The position numbers were made by a program, and so were the translations under genes. Positions 55,347 through 64,000 of a DNA stretch of 64,000 bases are shown in pieces. The stretch is from Virgibacillus ihumii (GTDB lineage: Bacteria > Bacillota > Bacilli > Bacillales > Amphibacillaceae): assembly GCF_902726655.1 (NCBI RefSeq), contig NZ_CACVAN010000001.1, positions 2,790,001-2,854,000 on the forward strand, written 5' to 3'. The notes beneath the pieces were generated by a model that made no database searches, was not told the origin of the DNA, and saw only the letters and a list, made by a program, of their open reading frames with translations. Each line of letters begins with the position of its first letter. Position 1 is the stretch's first letter.

Positions 55347-57776
55347 ATGATGTTTGGACGATTTACGGAACGAGCGCAAAAAGTATTGGCGTTATCCCAG
55401 GAGGAGGCAGTTCGACTGGGTCACAACAATATCGGTACGGAGCATGTGTTACTTGGCTTGGTGCGGGAAGGAGACGGAATTGCTGCAAAGGCCCTGCAAT
55501 CATTAGGGCTGGAAGTTTCCAAGATTCAGGAGGAAGTGGAAAAACTCATTGGTGTGGGGAAACAGCCGATGCAGACGATTCATTATACACCACGTGCCAA
55601 AAAAGTAGTGGAACTGTCACAGGATGAGGCCCGCAAGCTCGGTCACTCATATGTCGGAACAGAACATATTTTGCTTGGATTAATCCGTGAAGGAGAGGGT
55701 GTAGCAGCAAGGGTGTTGAATAACCTTGGTGTCAGCCTGAATAAAGCGCGTCAGCAGGTGCTGCAGCTGTTGGGAAGTAATGAGTCACAAGCAGGTCGCC
55801 AGGGCCGTGCAGCACAGACATCAAATGCGAATACACCTACATTGGACTCTCTTGCCAGGGATTTAACGGTAAGTGCAAAGGAAGGAAATATCGATCCGGT
55901 TATTGGCCGCAGTAAGGAAATCGAACGCGTTATTCAGGTGCTAAGCCGCCGTACGAAAAATAACCCGGTACTGATTGGGGAACCTGGTGTCGGTAAAACG
56001 GCAGTGGCTGAAGGTTTAGCCCAGCAGATTGTCAATAATGAAATTCCGGAAATTTTACGTGATAAACGCGTGATGACCCTTGACATGGGTACGGTTGTTG
56101 CCGGTACAAAATACCGTGGTGAGTTTGAGGACCGCCTGAAAAAAGTAATGGAGGAAATCCGCCAGGCAGGAAATATTATTCTGTTTATTGATGAGCTGCA
56201 TACACTGATTGGAGCTGGCGGTGCAGAAGGAGCAATCGATGCCTCCAATATTCTGAAACCGGCATTGTCCCGCGGTGAACTGCAGTGTATCGGTGCAACC
56301 ACACTCGATGAATATCGTAAATATATCGAAAAAGATGCTGCATTGGAACGTCGTTTTCAGCCGATCCAGGTGGATGAACCGTCACTTGATGAAACGATTC
56401 AGATTCTGAAGGGACTGCGTGATCGTTACGAGGCACATCATCGAGTAACGATTACAGATGACGCGGTTGAAGCAGCTGCGAATTTATCTGACCGGTATAT
56501 TACGGATCGTTTTTTGCCGGATAAGGCAATTGATTTAATCGATGAAGCGGGGTCCAAAGTTCGTTTGCGTTCGTACACTATTCCGCCAAATCTGAAGGAA
56601 CTGGAAGAAAAGCTGGAAGAGGTCAGAAAGGAAAAAGATTCAGCCGTTCAAAGTCAGGAATTTGAAAAGGCGGCATCGTTGAGAGATTCCGAACAGCGGC
56701 TGCGTGAAGAAGTTGAGGAAACGAAAAACCAGTGGAAGGAAAAACAGGGGCAGGAAACGTCTGAAGTGATTGTAGAGGATATCGCCACAGTGGTATCTGT
56801 GTGGACTGGTGTCCCGGTGTCCCAATTGACGAAAGAGGAAAGCGAGCGTCTCTTGAATCTGGAAGATACGTTGCATAATCGTGTCATTGGTCAGGAGGAA
56901 GCAGTAGATGCTGTTGCCAAAGCAATTCGCCGTGCACGTGCAGGTTTGAAGGATCCGAAACGTCCAATTGGTTCGTTTATTTTTCTTGGTCCAACTGGGG
57001 TCGGGAAAACGGAACTTGCCAGAGCATTGGCGGAAGCGATGTTTTCTGATGAAGAAGCAATGATTCGAATTGATATGTCCGAATATATGGAAAAACACTC
57101 CACTTCGCGCTTGGTGGGCTCACCTCCAGGTTATGTCGGGTATGATGAAGGCGGACAGCTTACGGAAAAAGTACGGAGAAAACCTTATTCTGTAGTGCTG
57201 CTGGATGAAGTTGAGAAAGCACATCCGGAAGTATTTAATATTTTATTACAGGTGCTGGAAGATGGCCGCCTGACCGATTCAAAGGGGCGTGTGGTTGATT
57301 TCCGCAATACTGTTCTGATTATGACGTCAAACGTCGGTGCCAATGAGCTGAAGCGGAATAAATATGTTGGCTTTAATCTGGGTGATGAAAATCTGGATTA
57401 CAAAAATATGAAAACCAAAGTTACGGATGAATTGAAAAAAGCATTCCGTCCGGAGTTCCTGAATCGTATTGATGAAACAATTGTATTCCATTCACTTGAA
57501 CGGAAGCATATGAAAGATATTGTTACCCTGATGATTAAACAATTGCAAAGCCGTTTGAAGGAGCAGGACATTGAATTCACTCTAACGGACAAAGCAGTTG
57601 ATAAGATTGCCAATGAAGGGTTTAATCCGGAATACGGTGCCCGTCCATTGCGCAGGTCGATTCAGAAAAATATCGAGGATTTATTATCTGAGGAGCTGCT
57701 TAAAGAAACCATTTCCAAAGGTGAGAAAGTGAAAATCGGTTTAACAAACAAGGGAGATTTTATGATTTTATCATAG
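55347..57776 (+). CDS. clpC: ATP-dependent unfoldase ClpC
   Basis: An 809-residue Hsp100 ATPase that unfolds proteins for ClpP, including arginine-phosphorylated clients. Seen: two N-terminal Clp repeats (about 3-145, [20 protein letters not shown] and [20 protein letters not shown]), AAA1 with Walker [17 protein letters not shown] (about 212-227), a middle M-domain with UVR-like motif (about 410-475, [19 protein letters not shown]), AAA2 with [16 protein letters not shown] (about 548-563), and the ClpP-binding loop VGFNLGDE region. The ATG at 55347 gives the [11 protein letters not shown] start seen in B. subtilis; GGAGG is 9 bases upstream. Length matches (810). Confidence 0.97.
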   Translation: MMFGRFTERAQKVLALSQEEAVRLGHNNIGTEHVLLGLVREGDGIAAKALQSLGLEVSKIQEEVEKLIGVGKQPMQTIHYTPRAKKVVELSQDEARKLGHSYVGTEHILLGLIREGEGVAARVLNNLGVSLNKARQQVLQLLGSNESQAGRQGRAAQTSNANTPTLDSLARDLTVSAKEGNIDPVIGRSKEIERVIQVLSRRTKNNPVLIGEPGVGKTAVAEGLAQQIVNNEIPEILRDKRVMTLDMGTVVAGTKYRGEFEDRLKKVMEEIRQAGNIILFIDELHTLIGAGGAEGAIDASNILKPALSRGELQCIGATTLDEYRKYIEKDAALERRFQPIQVDEPSLDETIQILKGLRDRYEAHHRVTITDDAVEAAANLSDRYITDRFLPDKAIDLIDEAGSKVRLRSYTIPPNLKELEEKLEEVRKEKDSAVQSQEFEKAASLRDSEQRLREEVEETKNQWKEKQGQETSEVIVEDIATVVSVWTGVPVSQLTKEESERLLNLEDTLHNRVIGQEEAVDAVAKAIRRARAGLKDPKRPIGSFIFLGPTGVGKTELARALAEAMFSDEEAMIRIDMSEYMEKHSTSRLVGSPPGYVGYDEGGQLTEKVRRKPYSVVLLDEVEKAHPEVFNILLQVLEDGRLTDSKGRVVDFRNTVLIMTSNVGANELKRNKYVGFNLGDENLDYKNMKTKVTDELKKAFRPEFLNRIDETIVFHSLERKHMKDIVTLMIKQLQSRLKEQDIEFTLTDKAVDKIANEGFNPEYGARPLRRSIQKNIEDLLSEELLKETISKGEKVKIGLTNKGDFMILS

Positions 57777-57807
57777 AAATTGCTGCCCCAATCCCGTGGC
57801 CTGTAAT

Positions 57808-57846
57808 CACTTCGCTTGCGCTAATGCACATGGTGGAAGCGAAGTG
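57808..57846. repeat. Inverted repeat between clpC and radA
   Basis: A perfect 10-bp arm, CACTTCGCTT (57808-57817), is inverted as AAGCGAAGTG (57837-57846), with a 19-base loop. No T tract follows. The 291-bp gap otherwise holds one terminator and the radA leader. Confidence 0.5.
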
Positions 57847-57898
57847 TATGGTTGCTGCGGGTGTACAGCAACAATATTATATCGTTGAAGGTCCATAT

Positions 57899-57938
57899 AA
57901 AAGCTGGAAGAAACAATTCAACCAGCTTTTATTTTTTA
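57899..57938 (+). terminator. Intrinsic terminator of the ctsR operon
   Basis: AAAAGCTGG (57899-57907) pairs with CCAGCTTTT (57922-57930), followed by ATTTTTT. Confidence 0.8.
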
Positions 57939-58067
57939 ATAACACATGCATCACATTGGCAATGTGGCATAAGTATGTAATTTTTAATATGAAAATGATA
58001 GAAATCCGTAACCTTCAAGCCGGGTAAATCGTATATAATGATAGATACAGGGAAAGGTTGGATGGAC

Positions 58068-59441
58068 TTGGCCAAACGGAAAACGAAATATGTGTGTCAG
58101 GACTGCGGATATGAATCCGCAAAATGGATGGGTAAATGTCCTGGGTGCGGGAACTGGAATACATTAGTTGAAGAAATGGAAGCATCCAGCATGCGAAGCG
58201 GACAAACACTTGGCGCTGACAATAGCGCAAAACAAAAGCCGGAAAGTATTACTGCGATTCAATCTGAGGAGGAGCCCCGGATTACGACTTCGATGAAGGA
58301 ATTTAACCGTGTGCTTGGCGGTGGAATTGTTCCGGGTTCACTCGCGTTAATCGGGGGGGATCCGGGAATCGGCAAATCAACACTGCTTTTGCAGATTTCA
58401 TCCCAGCTTGCTGAAAAACAATTGCCGGTATTGTATATATCAGGTGAGGAATCAACGCGCCAGACAAAGCTTCGTGCGGACCGGCTTGGAATTAAATCAG
58501 ATTTGTTATATGTACTGGCAGAAACGAATATGTTGGATATAGCGAACCAGATTAATCAGATAAAGCCATCATTTGTGGTTATTGATTCAATTCAGACGAT
58601 TTTTCGTGAAGAAGTAGCCAGTGCTCCCGGCAGTGTCTCGCAGGTTCGTGAATGTACCGCCGAATTAATGAAAATTGCTAAAGGGAACGGGATTCCTATT
58701 TTTATTGTCGGGCATGTTACGAAAGAAGGTGCTATTGCCGGACCGAGGCTGCTGGAACATATGGTGGATGCAGTTTTGTATTTTGAAGGGGAACGCCATC
58801 ATGTTTACCGCATTTTGCGTGGGGTTAAGAACCGATTCGGCAGCACCCATGAAATGGGTATTTTTGAGATGAAGGAAGAAGGACTGCGGGAAGTCATGAA
58901 TCCATCTGAAATTTTCCTGGAAGAACGGTCCCAGGGTGCAGCGGGCTCAACGGTCGTAGCCTCCATGGAAGGAACAAGGCCGGTTCTGGTGGAAATTCAG
59001 GCGTTAATTTCGCCGACCAGTTTCGGCAATCCAAGGAGAATGGCAACGGGAATTGATACAAATCGTGTTCCATTGCTAATGGCTGTACTGGAAAAGCGAG
59101 TCGGCCTGATGTTGCAGAATCAGGATGCCTATATTAAAGTTGCCGGTGGTGTGAAACTTGATGAACCGGCGATTGATTTGGCTGTTGCTGTAAGCATTGC
59201 TTCAAGTTTCCGTGATCAGCCGACAAAACCGGAAGATATTTTTGTCGGGGAAGTAGGGTTGACCGGTGAAGTAAGACGTGTTGCCAGAATTGAACAACGG
59301 GTTCAGGAGGCAGCCAAGCTTGGATTTAAACGGGTTATTTGCCCGAAAAAGAATCTTGGTGGATGGACAGTACCGGAATCAGTTCAGGTAATCGGCGTAA
59401 ACTCTGTCCGGGAGGCTTTGGACGTTGGTCTTGAACGTTAA
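58068..59441 (+). CDS. radA: DNA repair protein RadA
   Basis: A 457-residue RecA-like branch-migration protein used in recombination and repair. Seen: a C4 zinc finger, [20 protein letters not shown] (about 9-28), RecA-type Walker [15 protein letters not shown] (about 94-107), the RadA-specific KNRFG motif [13 protein letters not shown] (about 249-261), and a C-terminal Lon-like domain (about 285-457, [20 protein letters not shown]). The start is assigned to TTG at 58068 because it gives the family MAK N-terminus behind GGGAAAGG; the ATG at 58062 is an alternative, and the ATG at 58038 overlaps a TATAAT. In B. subtilis disA follows radA; here disA is absent and yacL comes next after 186 bp. 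Confidence 0.95.
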   Translation: MAKRKTKYVCQDCGYESAKWMGKCPGCGNWNTLVEEMEASSMRSGQTLGADNSAKQKPESITAIQSEEEPRITTSMKEFNRVLGGGIVPGSLALIGGDPGIGKSTLLLQISSQLAEKQLPVLYISGEESTRQTKLRADRLGIKSDLLYVLAETNMLDIANQINQIKPSFVVIDSIQTIFREEVASAPGSVSQVRECTAELMKIAKGNGIPIFIVGHVTKEGAIAGPRLLEHMVDAVLYFEGERHHVYRILRGVKNRFGSTHEMGIFEMKEEGLREVMNPSEIFLEERSQGAAGSTVVASMEGTRPVLVEIQALISPTSFGNPRRMATGIDTNRVPLLMAVLEKRVGLMLQNQDAYIKVAGGVKLDEPAIDLAVAVSIASSFRDQPTKPEDIFVGEVGLTGEVRRVARIEQRVQEAAKLGFKRVICPKKNLGGWTVPESVQVIGVNSVREALDVGLER

Positions 59442-59502
59442 GCTGGTAAAATTATAATTTGACTTTTTATATTTTATATGTTAAGATTTTTTGTTTATTA
59501 GA

Positions 59503-59531
59503 TTGACTGCGATTTTCCAATATGCTATTCT
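59503..59531 (+). promoter_or_regulatory. Sigma-A promoter of yacL
   Basis: TTGACT (59503-59508), 17-bp spacer, TATTCT (59526-59531), about 97 bp before yacL, with an AT-rich stretch upstream. Confidence 0.65.
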
Positions 59532-59627
59532 TTAGTTGATATTGTAATTTTTTTACACTTTCATACAGTCATTTTAGGAATTATTTTTATTGTAAAGGGC
59601 AATAATAATAGACAGGAGGTGATGGTG

Positions 59628-60734
59628 GTGCTGAAAAAAATAGTATATTTATTTTTTATCATTACCGGAGGAACCATTGGATATTTATATTTGCCGGAAA
59701 TTGTTAAGTTGCTGGACTTTACGAATGCCGGCTGGGTGGCGTCGCCTTATTTTGGTACAGTCATAGGCGCAATTATCTTATTTCTACTCTCATACTGGCT
59801 TGCGGATTATATCGTAGGATTTTTAAGATGGATTGAGGATGCTCTTATTAAAGTGCCAGCGGGAGATTTATTTTTCGGAAGTATTGGGCTGATTGTCGGT
59901 CTTTTGATTGCCTATCTGGTCAATATCACCCTTCAGGACATTAACATTAAAATTGTTTCACAGCTTTTACCGCTATTTTTAACTATTTTACTAGGTTATT
60001 TCGGGTTTCAGGTCGGATTCAGACGCAGGGAAGAGTTTGTTAACCTGCTTAACATCAATCGGAAAGAGCGGGATAAGCGGAGAGGATCAGAGTCTGAAGC
60101 TGAACCTGTGCAGCAGGCACATCAGCCAAAAGCGAAGATCCTTGATACAAGTGTTATTATTGACGGAAGAATCGCGGACATCTGTCAGACTAACTTTTTG
60201 GAAGGTACAATCGTTATTCCGCAGTTTGTCCTTGGTGAACTGCAGCATATTGCAGATTCGTCAGATGTGCTAAAACGGAACCGCGGACGCCGCGGACTGG
60301 ATATTTTGAATCGTATTCAAAAAGAATTGCCGGTGAAGGTTGAAATTTACGAAGGCGACTTTGAAGAAATCCATGAAGTGGACAGTAAATTGATTAAATT
60401 GGCAAAAGTGATTGACGGAATTGTGGTAACGAACGATTTTAATTTGAATAAGGTATGCGATCTTCAGGGTGTGAGCGTGCTGAATATTAATGACCTGGCC
60501 AATGCGGTTAAGCCGGTTGTCCTGCCTGGTGAGGAGCTGGTTGTACAGGTTATTAAAGATGGTAAGGAACAGAATCAGGGTGTTGCATACCTGGATGATG
60601 GCACGATGATTGTTGTGGAAGAAGGTCGCGAGTATATCGGGAAAACCATCGAAGTGCTGATTACCAGTGTACTGCAGACATCAGCAGGCCGGATGATTTT
60701 CGCAAAACCAAAATTACTTGAAAAAGCACTCTAA
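59628..60734 (+). CDS. yacL: PIN/TRAM-domain membrane protein YacL
   Basis: A 368-residue membrane protein combining four N-terminal membrane segments (about 4-22, 43-63, 82-104, 112-132), a PIN nuclease-type domain (about 173-285, with acids in [27 protein letters not shown] and [13 protein letters not shown]), and a C-terminal TRAM RNA-binding domain (about 295-362, [20 protein letters not shown]). The PIN Asp/Glu set is intact, so RNase activity is possible; the substrate is unknown. The start is GTG at 59628 behind AGGAGGTGATG, matching the family MLKKIV beginning. In B. subtilis it lies between disA and ispD; here both neighbours are missing. Confidence 0.9.
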   Translation: MLKKIVYLFFIITGGTIGYLYLPEIVKLLDFTNAGWVASPYFGTVIGAIILFLLSYWLADYIVGFLRWIEDALIKVPAGDLFFGSIGLIVGLLIAYLVNITLQDINIKIVSQLLPLFLTILLGYFGFQVGFRRREEFVNLLNINRKERDKRRGSESEAEPVQQAHQPKAKILDTSVIIDGRIADICQTNFLEGTIVIPQFVLGELQHIADSSDVLKRNRGRRGLDILNRIQKELPVKVEIYEGDFEEIHEVDSKLIKLAKVIDGIVVTNDFNLNKVCDLQGVSVLNINDLANAVKPVVLPGEELVVQVIKDGKEQNQGVAYLDDGTMIVVEEGREYIGKTIEVLITSVLQTSAGRMIFAKPKLLEKAL

Positions 60735-60759
60735 AAAAGGTATAACTTATAGAGGATGG

Positions 60760-60790
60760 AAAAGTGATAACATGATATGTTATCACTTTT
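60760..60790 (+). terminator. Intrinsic terminator after yacL
   Basis: A perfect 14-bp stem AAAAGTGATAACAT (60760-60773) with ATGTTATCACTTTT (60777-60790), loop of 3 bases. It could act in both directions. Confidence 0.85.
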
Positions 60791-60854
60791 ACTGTATATG
60801 AAAATAAAATAAATACTTATGAGTATTAGGTTTCAAATAGAAAGGAGAACCTTT

Positions 60855-62324
60855 ATGACTGATCAGGTTCGTGTTCGGTATGCGCCCAGCCCGACAGGAA
60901 ATTTGCATATTGGGAATGCGCGGACGGCACTGTTTAATTATTTATATGCGAAACATTTTGATGGCAAATTTATTATCCGAATTGAGGATACCGATGCTAA
61001 ACGCAATATAGCCGGTGGAGAGGAAAGCCAGCTTAAATATTTGAAATGGCTTGGAATTGAATGGGATGAAGGTGCTGATCTGGGTGGATCGTATGGACCC
61101 TACCGTCAGATGGAACGGCTGGACCTATACCAAACGTATGTTGATGAATTGCTGGAAAAGGGTCTTGCCTACAAGTGTTATATGACAGAAGACGAGCTGG
61201 AGAAAGAACGTGAGGAACAGCGTTCGAAAGGACAGGTTCCTAAATACTCCGGTGCACACAGGGATCTGACGGAAGAGCAGATTGCCCAGTTTGAAGCGGA
61301 AGGCCGTAAACCGAGTATCCGGATTCGCGTGCCTGAAAGTAAGTCATATACGTTTAATGATATTGTCCGCGGGAACATTACGTTTGAATCAAGTGATTTC
61401 GGAGACTGGGTCATTGTGAAAAAGAATGGTACACCGACTTATAATTTTGCGGTTGCCATTGATGATCATCTGATGGCAATCACCCATGTGCTTCGGGGTG
61501 AGGAGCATATTTCCAATACACCGAAACAAATGATGATTTATGATGCTTTCGGATGGGAAGCACCATACTTCGGCCATATGACACTCATTCTGAATGAAGA
61601 ACGCAAAAAGTTAAGCAAGCGGGATGAGCATATCCTGCAGTTTATTGAACAGTACAGTGACCTGGGGTATTTACCTGAGGCGTTATTCAATTTCATTACA
61701 CTGCTGGGCTGGTCACCGGTTGGCGAAGAGGAGATATTCAGCCAAGACAAGCTGATTGAAATCTTTGATCCGGAACGCCTGTCTACATCGGCAGCTATTT
61801 TTGATAAAAATAAATTAAAATGGATGAACAACGAATATATTAAAGCCGCTGCTATTGAACGCGTGATTGATCTGGCGATGCCGCATCTGATTAAAGCCGG
61901 CAAATTGCCTGAAGACATGGATGAAGAGACAAAAGAATGGGCTGAAAATGTGATTGCCCTGTATAAAGAACAGTTGCGTTACGGTGCGGAAATTGTGGAG
62001 TTGACCGAACTGTTCTTCCAGGAGTCCATCAGCTATGATGAGGACGCTATGAAAGTATTGAATGGGGAGCAGGTTCCGGAAGTGCTGCAAGTTTTTACTG
62101 ACAAACTGATTCAATTGGATGATTTTAACAAGGATGCGATTAAAGCTGAAATAAAGGCAACGCAGAAGGAAACCGGTCATCGTGGGAAGAAGCTGTTCAT
62201 GCCCATCCGTGTTGCAACAACCGGCCAAACTCACGGTCCGGAGCTGCCATTGGCAATCGAATTGCTTGGAAAAGAGGTCATTTTAAAACGGCTGGACATA
62301 CTGTTGAAAAAGCTGGGGGCCTAA
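60855..62324 (+). CDS. gltX: Glutamyl-tRNA synthetase
   Basis: A 489-residue class I synthetase; in Bacillus it charges both tRNA-Glu and tRNA-Gln, the latter being corrected by GatCAB (B. subtilis knowledge). Seen: the HIGH motif in [20 protein letters not shown] (about 7-26), [20 protein letters not shown] (about 38-57), and KMSKS as [12 protein letters not shown] (about 252-263), plus a C-terminal anticodon-binding helical domain. The ATG at 60855 follows AAAGGAG at 7 bases; a further upstream ATG at 60819 lacks a site. Followed by cysE and cysS as in B. subtilis. ispD and ispF, normally just upstream, are absent. Confidence 0.96.
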   Translation: MTDQVRVRYAPSPTGNLHIGNARTALFNYLYAKHFDGKFIIRIEDTDAKRNIAGGEESQLKYLKWLGIEWDEGADLGGSYGPYRQMERLDLYQTYVDELLEKGLAYKCYMTEDELEKEREEQRSKGQVPKYSGAHRDLTEEQIAQFEAEGRKPSIRIRVPESKSYTFNDIVRGNITFESSDFGDWVIVKKNGTPTYNFAVAIDDHLMAITHVLRGEEHISNTPKQMMIYDAFGWEAPYFGHMTLILNEERKKLSKRDEHILQFIEQYSDLGYLPEALFNFITLLGWSPVGEEEIFSQDKLIEIFDPERLSTSAAIFDKNKLKWMNNEYIKAAAIERVIDLAMPHLIKAGKLPEDMDEETKEWAENVIALYKEQLRYGAEIVELTELFFQESISYDEDAMKVLNGEQVPEVLQVFTDKLIQLDDFNKDAIKAEIKATQKETGHRGKKLFMPIRVATTGQTHGPELPLAIELLGKEVILKRLDILLKKLGA

Positions 62325-62328
62325 ATAA

Positions 62329-62357
62329 TTCACAACGGAAGTAAAGTGTAATATAGT
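62329..62357 (+). promoter_or_regulatory. Promoter of the cysE-cysS T-box transcript
   Basis: TTCACA (62329-62334), 17-bp spacer, TATAGT (62352-62357). Initiation near 62365 would place the T-box leader at the 5' end. Confidence 0.6.
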
Positions 62358-62363
62358 AATAAT

Positions 62364-62603
62364 ACAATATGGAGCGTTGATAAGGAAAAGTAGAAAATAT
62401 TTCGCTTACCCAGAGAGGATCACCGTGGCTGTGAGTGATTTTAAGCAATATTTTCGAAATGCACCTTTGAGCCCGTTACTGGCGGTACCCCTGCCGTTAT
62501 CAGGGATCAAGTTGGGAGAAGTTTATCTTCTTCAAACAGAGTGGAACCGCGCAAAAGCGTCTCTGTGTAGTGCATACACAGGGGCGTTTTTTTTAAACAG
62601 ATT
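62364..62603 (+). promoter_or_regulatory. T-box riboswitch, Cys (UGC specifier)
   Basis: The T-box AGAGTGGAACCGCG lies at 62538-62551. The terminator follows: CGTCTCTGTGTA (62558-62569) with TACACAGGGGCG (62575-62586) and a run of eight Ts; the T-box AGAG can pair instead with CTCT of its left arm to form the antiterminator. In stem I, the codon TGC (62460-62462) precedes ACCTTTGAG, where the specifier is expected, and an AGAGAG-like bulge (CAGAGAGGAT) lies on the 5' side. Uncharged tRNA-Cys would therefore allow transcription of cysE and cysS. A frame that is open through this leader is not a gene. Confidence 0.92.
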
Positions 62604-62688
62604 AGAAAAATTGGCATTTGCCAAGCCTTTATAGCTAGTGTCATAACTGCTAAAAAGAAAAATGTTTATTTGAGAGGAGGATACTATC

Positions 62689-63357
62689 ATGGGGTTTTTC
62701 AAAAGATTAAAAGAGGATATGGATGTGGTGTTTGAACAGGATCCGGCAGCACGGACTTATTTTGAGGTATGCCTTACTTATTCCGGATTACATGCTATCT
62801 GGGCTCATCGGATTGCTCATTTTTTCTTTAAACGACGGTTGTTTTTTATTGCCCGTGTCATTTCACAAATAAGCCGGTTTTTAACCGGGATTGAGATTCA
62901 CCCAGGTGCTGTGATCGGGCGGAAGTTTTTTATCGACCATGGTATGGGAGTAGTCATCGGGGAAACGTGTGAAATTGGTGATAATGTAACTGTTTTTCAG
63001 GGAGTAACACTGGGTGGCACTGGCAAAGAAAAAGGGAAGCGTCATCCAACCATAAAGGATAATGCCTTAATCTCAACGGGAGCAAAAATACTTGGCTCAA
63101 TAACCATTGGGGAAAGCTCAAAAGTGGGTGGCGGATCTGTTGTATTGAAGGATGTGCCGGATCACTCGACTATTGTTGGTGTCCCGGGGCGAGTCGTTAA
63201 ACAGAATGGTGAGAAGATACGGAAAAACCTGGACCATCATAAATTACCGGACCCTGTTGCAGACCGGTGTGATCATCTGCAAGAGGAAATTGACCAATTG
63301 AAAAAAGAAATTGCCGAACTGAAGGAAGGGAAAAAACATGCCGATTACCATTTATAA
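62689..63357 (+). CDS. cysE: Serine O-acetyltransferase
   Basis: A 222-residue acetyltransferase that makes O-acetylserine for CysK (36063). Seen: a helical N-terminal region (about 1-70, [20 protein letters not shown]), then a left-handed beta-helix of hexapeptide repeats (about 72-180) with [40 protein letters not shown] and [14 protein letters not shown], and a charged C-terminal coiled coil (about 195-218). The catalytic His and the His-Gly-Met-Gly loop are present. The ATG at 62689 follows GAGAGGAGG. It overlaps cysS by 20 bp. Transcription is controlled by the Cys T-box upstream. Confidence 0.96.
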   Translation: MGFFKRLKEDMDVVFEQDPAARTYFEVCLTYSGLHAIWAHRIAHFFFKRRLFFIARVISQISRFLTGIEIHPGAVIGRKFFIDHGMGVVIGETCEIGDNVTVFQGVTLGGTGKEKGKRHPTIKDNALISTGAKILGSITIGESSKVGGGSVVLKDVPDHSTIVGVPGRVVKQNGEKIRKNLDHHKLPDPVADRCDHLQEEIDQLKKEIAELKEGKKHADYHL

Positions 63358-64000
63358 TACCTTAACGCGGCAGAAGGAAACGTTTCAGCCGCTGGAAGAA
63401 GGAAAAGTAAAAATGTATGTATGCGGTCCAACTGTATACAACTATATCCATATTGGGAATGCCCGGCCGGCGATTGTGTTTGACACCGTCAGAAGATACC
63501 TGGAGTACAAGGGCTATGATGTCGATTATGTATTAAACTTTACGGATGTCGATGACAAAATCATTAAGGCTGCAAATGAACTCGGTGAAGAGGTGCCGGA
63601 TGTAGCCAATCGCTTTATTGATGCATATTTGGAGGATATCGGTGCTTTGGGCGTCAAAGATGCCACATATAATCCGCGTGTAACGGAAACAATGGATGAT
63701 ATTTTGTCATTCATTTCATCATTAATTGAAAAAGGGCATGCGTATGAGGTAGATGGAGACGTTTATTTTAAACCCCGCTCCTTTGATGGATACGGAAAGT
63801 TATCGCATCAATCAATCGATGAATTGCGTTCAGGTGCACGGATTCAGGTTGGGGAACAAAAGGAAGATCCACTTGACTTTGCGTTGTGGAAAAAGGCAAA
63901 GGAAAATGAAATCGCCTGGGATTCACCATGGGGGTATGGTCGTCCTGGCTGGCATATCGAATGCTCCGCCATGGCTAAGAAATACCTTGGGGAAACGATT
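63338..64000 (+). CDS. cysS: Cysteinyl-tRNA synthetase, N-terminal part (3' truncated by window edge)
   Basis: The first 221 residues of the class I enzyme charging tRNA-Cys; the frame is open to the last base. Seen: the zinc Cys and HIGH motif in [20 protein letters not shown] (about 27-46), [20 protein letters not shown] (about 66-85), and further zinc ligands in [15 protein letters not shown] (about 205-219). The start at 63338 overlaps the last 20 bases of cysE, with GGAAGGG about 7 bases upstream. Under the same Cys T-box as cysE, so cysteine synthesis and use rise together when tRNA-Cys is uncharged. Confidence 0.96.
   Translation, partial: MPITIYNTLTRQKETFQPLEEGKVKMYVCGPTVYNYIHIGNARPAIVFDTVRRYLEYKGYDVDYVLNFTDVDDKIIKAANELGEEVPDVANRFIDAYLEDIGALGVKDATYNPRVTETMDDILSFISSLIEKGHAYEVDGDVYFKPRSFDGYGKLSHQSIDELRSGARIQVGEQKEDPLDFALWKKAKENEIAWDSPWGYGRPGWHIECSAMAKKYLGETI

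Noticed and set aside
57824..58027. A 67-codon frame between clpC and radA
   Set aside because: It overlaps the inverted repeat and terminator and shows no family features.
62377..62634. An 85-codon frame between gltX and cysE
   Set aside because: It covers the T-box leader, including its terminator.

Overview
The window is about 64 kb of a low-G+C, endospore-forming Firmicute chromosome. Gene order follows Bacillus subtilis from metG to cysS almost gene for gene: metG, tatD, yabE, rnmV, rsmA, yabG, veg, sspF, ispE, purR, spoVG, glmU, prs, ctc, pth, fin, mfd, spoVT, yabM, yabN, rqcP, yabP, yabQ, divIC, yabR, spoIIE, yabS, yabT, tilS, hpt, ftsH, coaX, hslO, yacD, cysK, folP, folB, folK, yazB, lysS, two rRNA operons, ctsR, mcsA, mcsB, clpC, radA, yacL, gltX, cysE, cysS. 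Protein sequences and dispersed non-coding elements look like the Virgibacillus/Oceanobacillus/Lentibacillus side of Bacillaceae; this placement is an inference. No phage, plasmid, CRISPR or transposase gene is visible, and I see no undescribed multi-gene system. The unusual content is non-coding.

Layout. 1-9.1 kb: tRNA and rRNA maturation (metG, rnmV, rsmA) mixed with sporulation and cell-wall genes (yabE, yabG, veg, sspF), then ispE, purR and spoVG. 9.1-9.6 kb: a 20-bp tandem-repeat array. 9.6-17.6 kb: glmU-prs, ctc, pth, fin, mfd. 17.7-23.5 kb: spoVT and the yabM-yabN-rqcP-yabP-yabQ-divIC-yabR run. 23.7-24.2 kb: a 430-bp nested palindrome, then tRNA-Met on the minus strand. 24.5-33.2 kb: spoIIE, yabS, yabT, tilS, hpt, ftsH. 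33.3-40.8 kb: coaX to lysS, including a reduced folate operon. 41.0-52.2 kb: rrn (16S-23S-5S), nine tRNAs (Val-Thr-Lys-Leu-Gly-Leu-Arg-Pro-Ala), and a second rrn. 52.3-57.8 kb: an inserted MgtC-family gene, then ctsR-mcsA-mcsB-clpC. 58-64 kb: radA, yacL, gltX, and a Cys T-box ahead of cysE-cysS (cysS runs off the end).

Regulation can be read from the sequence. Promoter matches fit sigma-H (spoVG), sigma-F (fin), sigma-G (spoVT), sigma-K (yabG), a weaker sigma-E (yabP), sigma-B (ctc) and the 21-bp-spacer Spo0A-type promoter of spoIIE. CtsR heptads precede ctsR and a UGC-specifier T-box precedes cysE.

Relative to the B. subtilis order, ridA (yabJ), pabB-pabA-pabC, dusB, disA, ispD and ispF are absent from their usual slots, and an mgtC-like gene is added. 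The items most worth following up are a recurrent leader hairpin upstream of rnmV, tilS and hpt, the two 20-bp-period arrays, the large palindromes, a near-consensus promoter between 23S and 5S in both rrn operons, and three conserved-site differences between the rrn copies.
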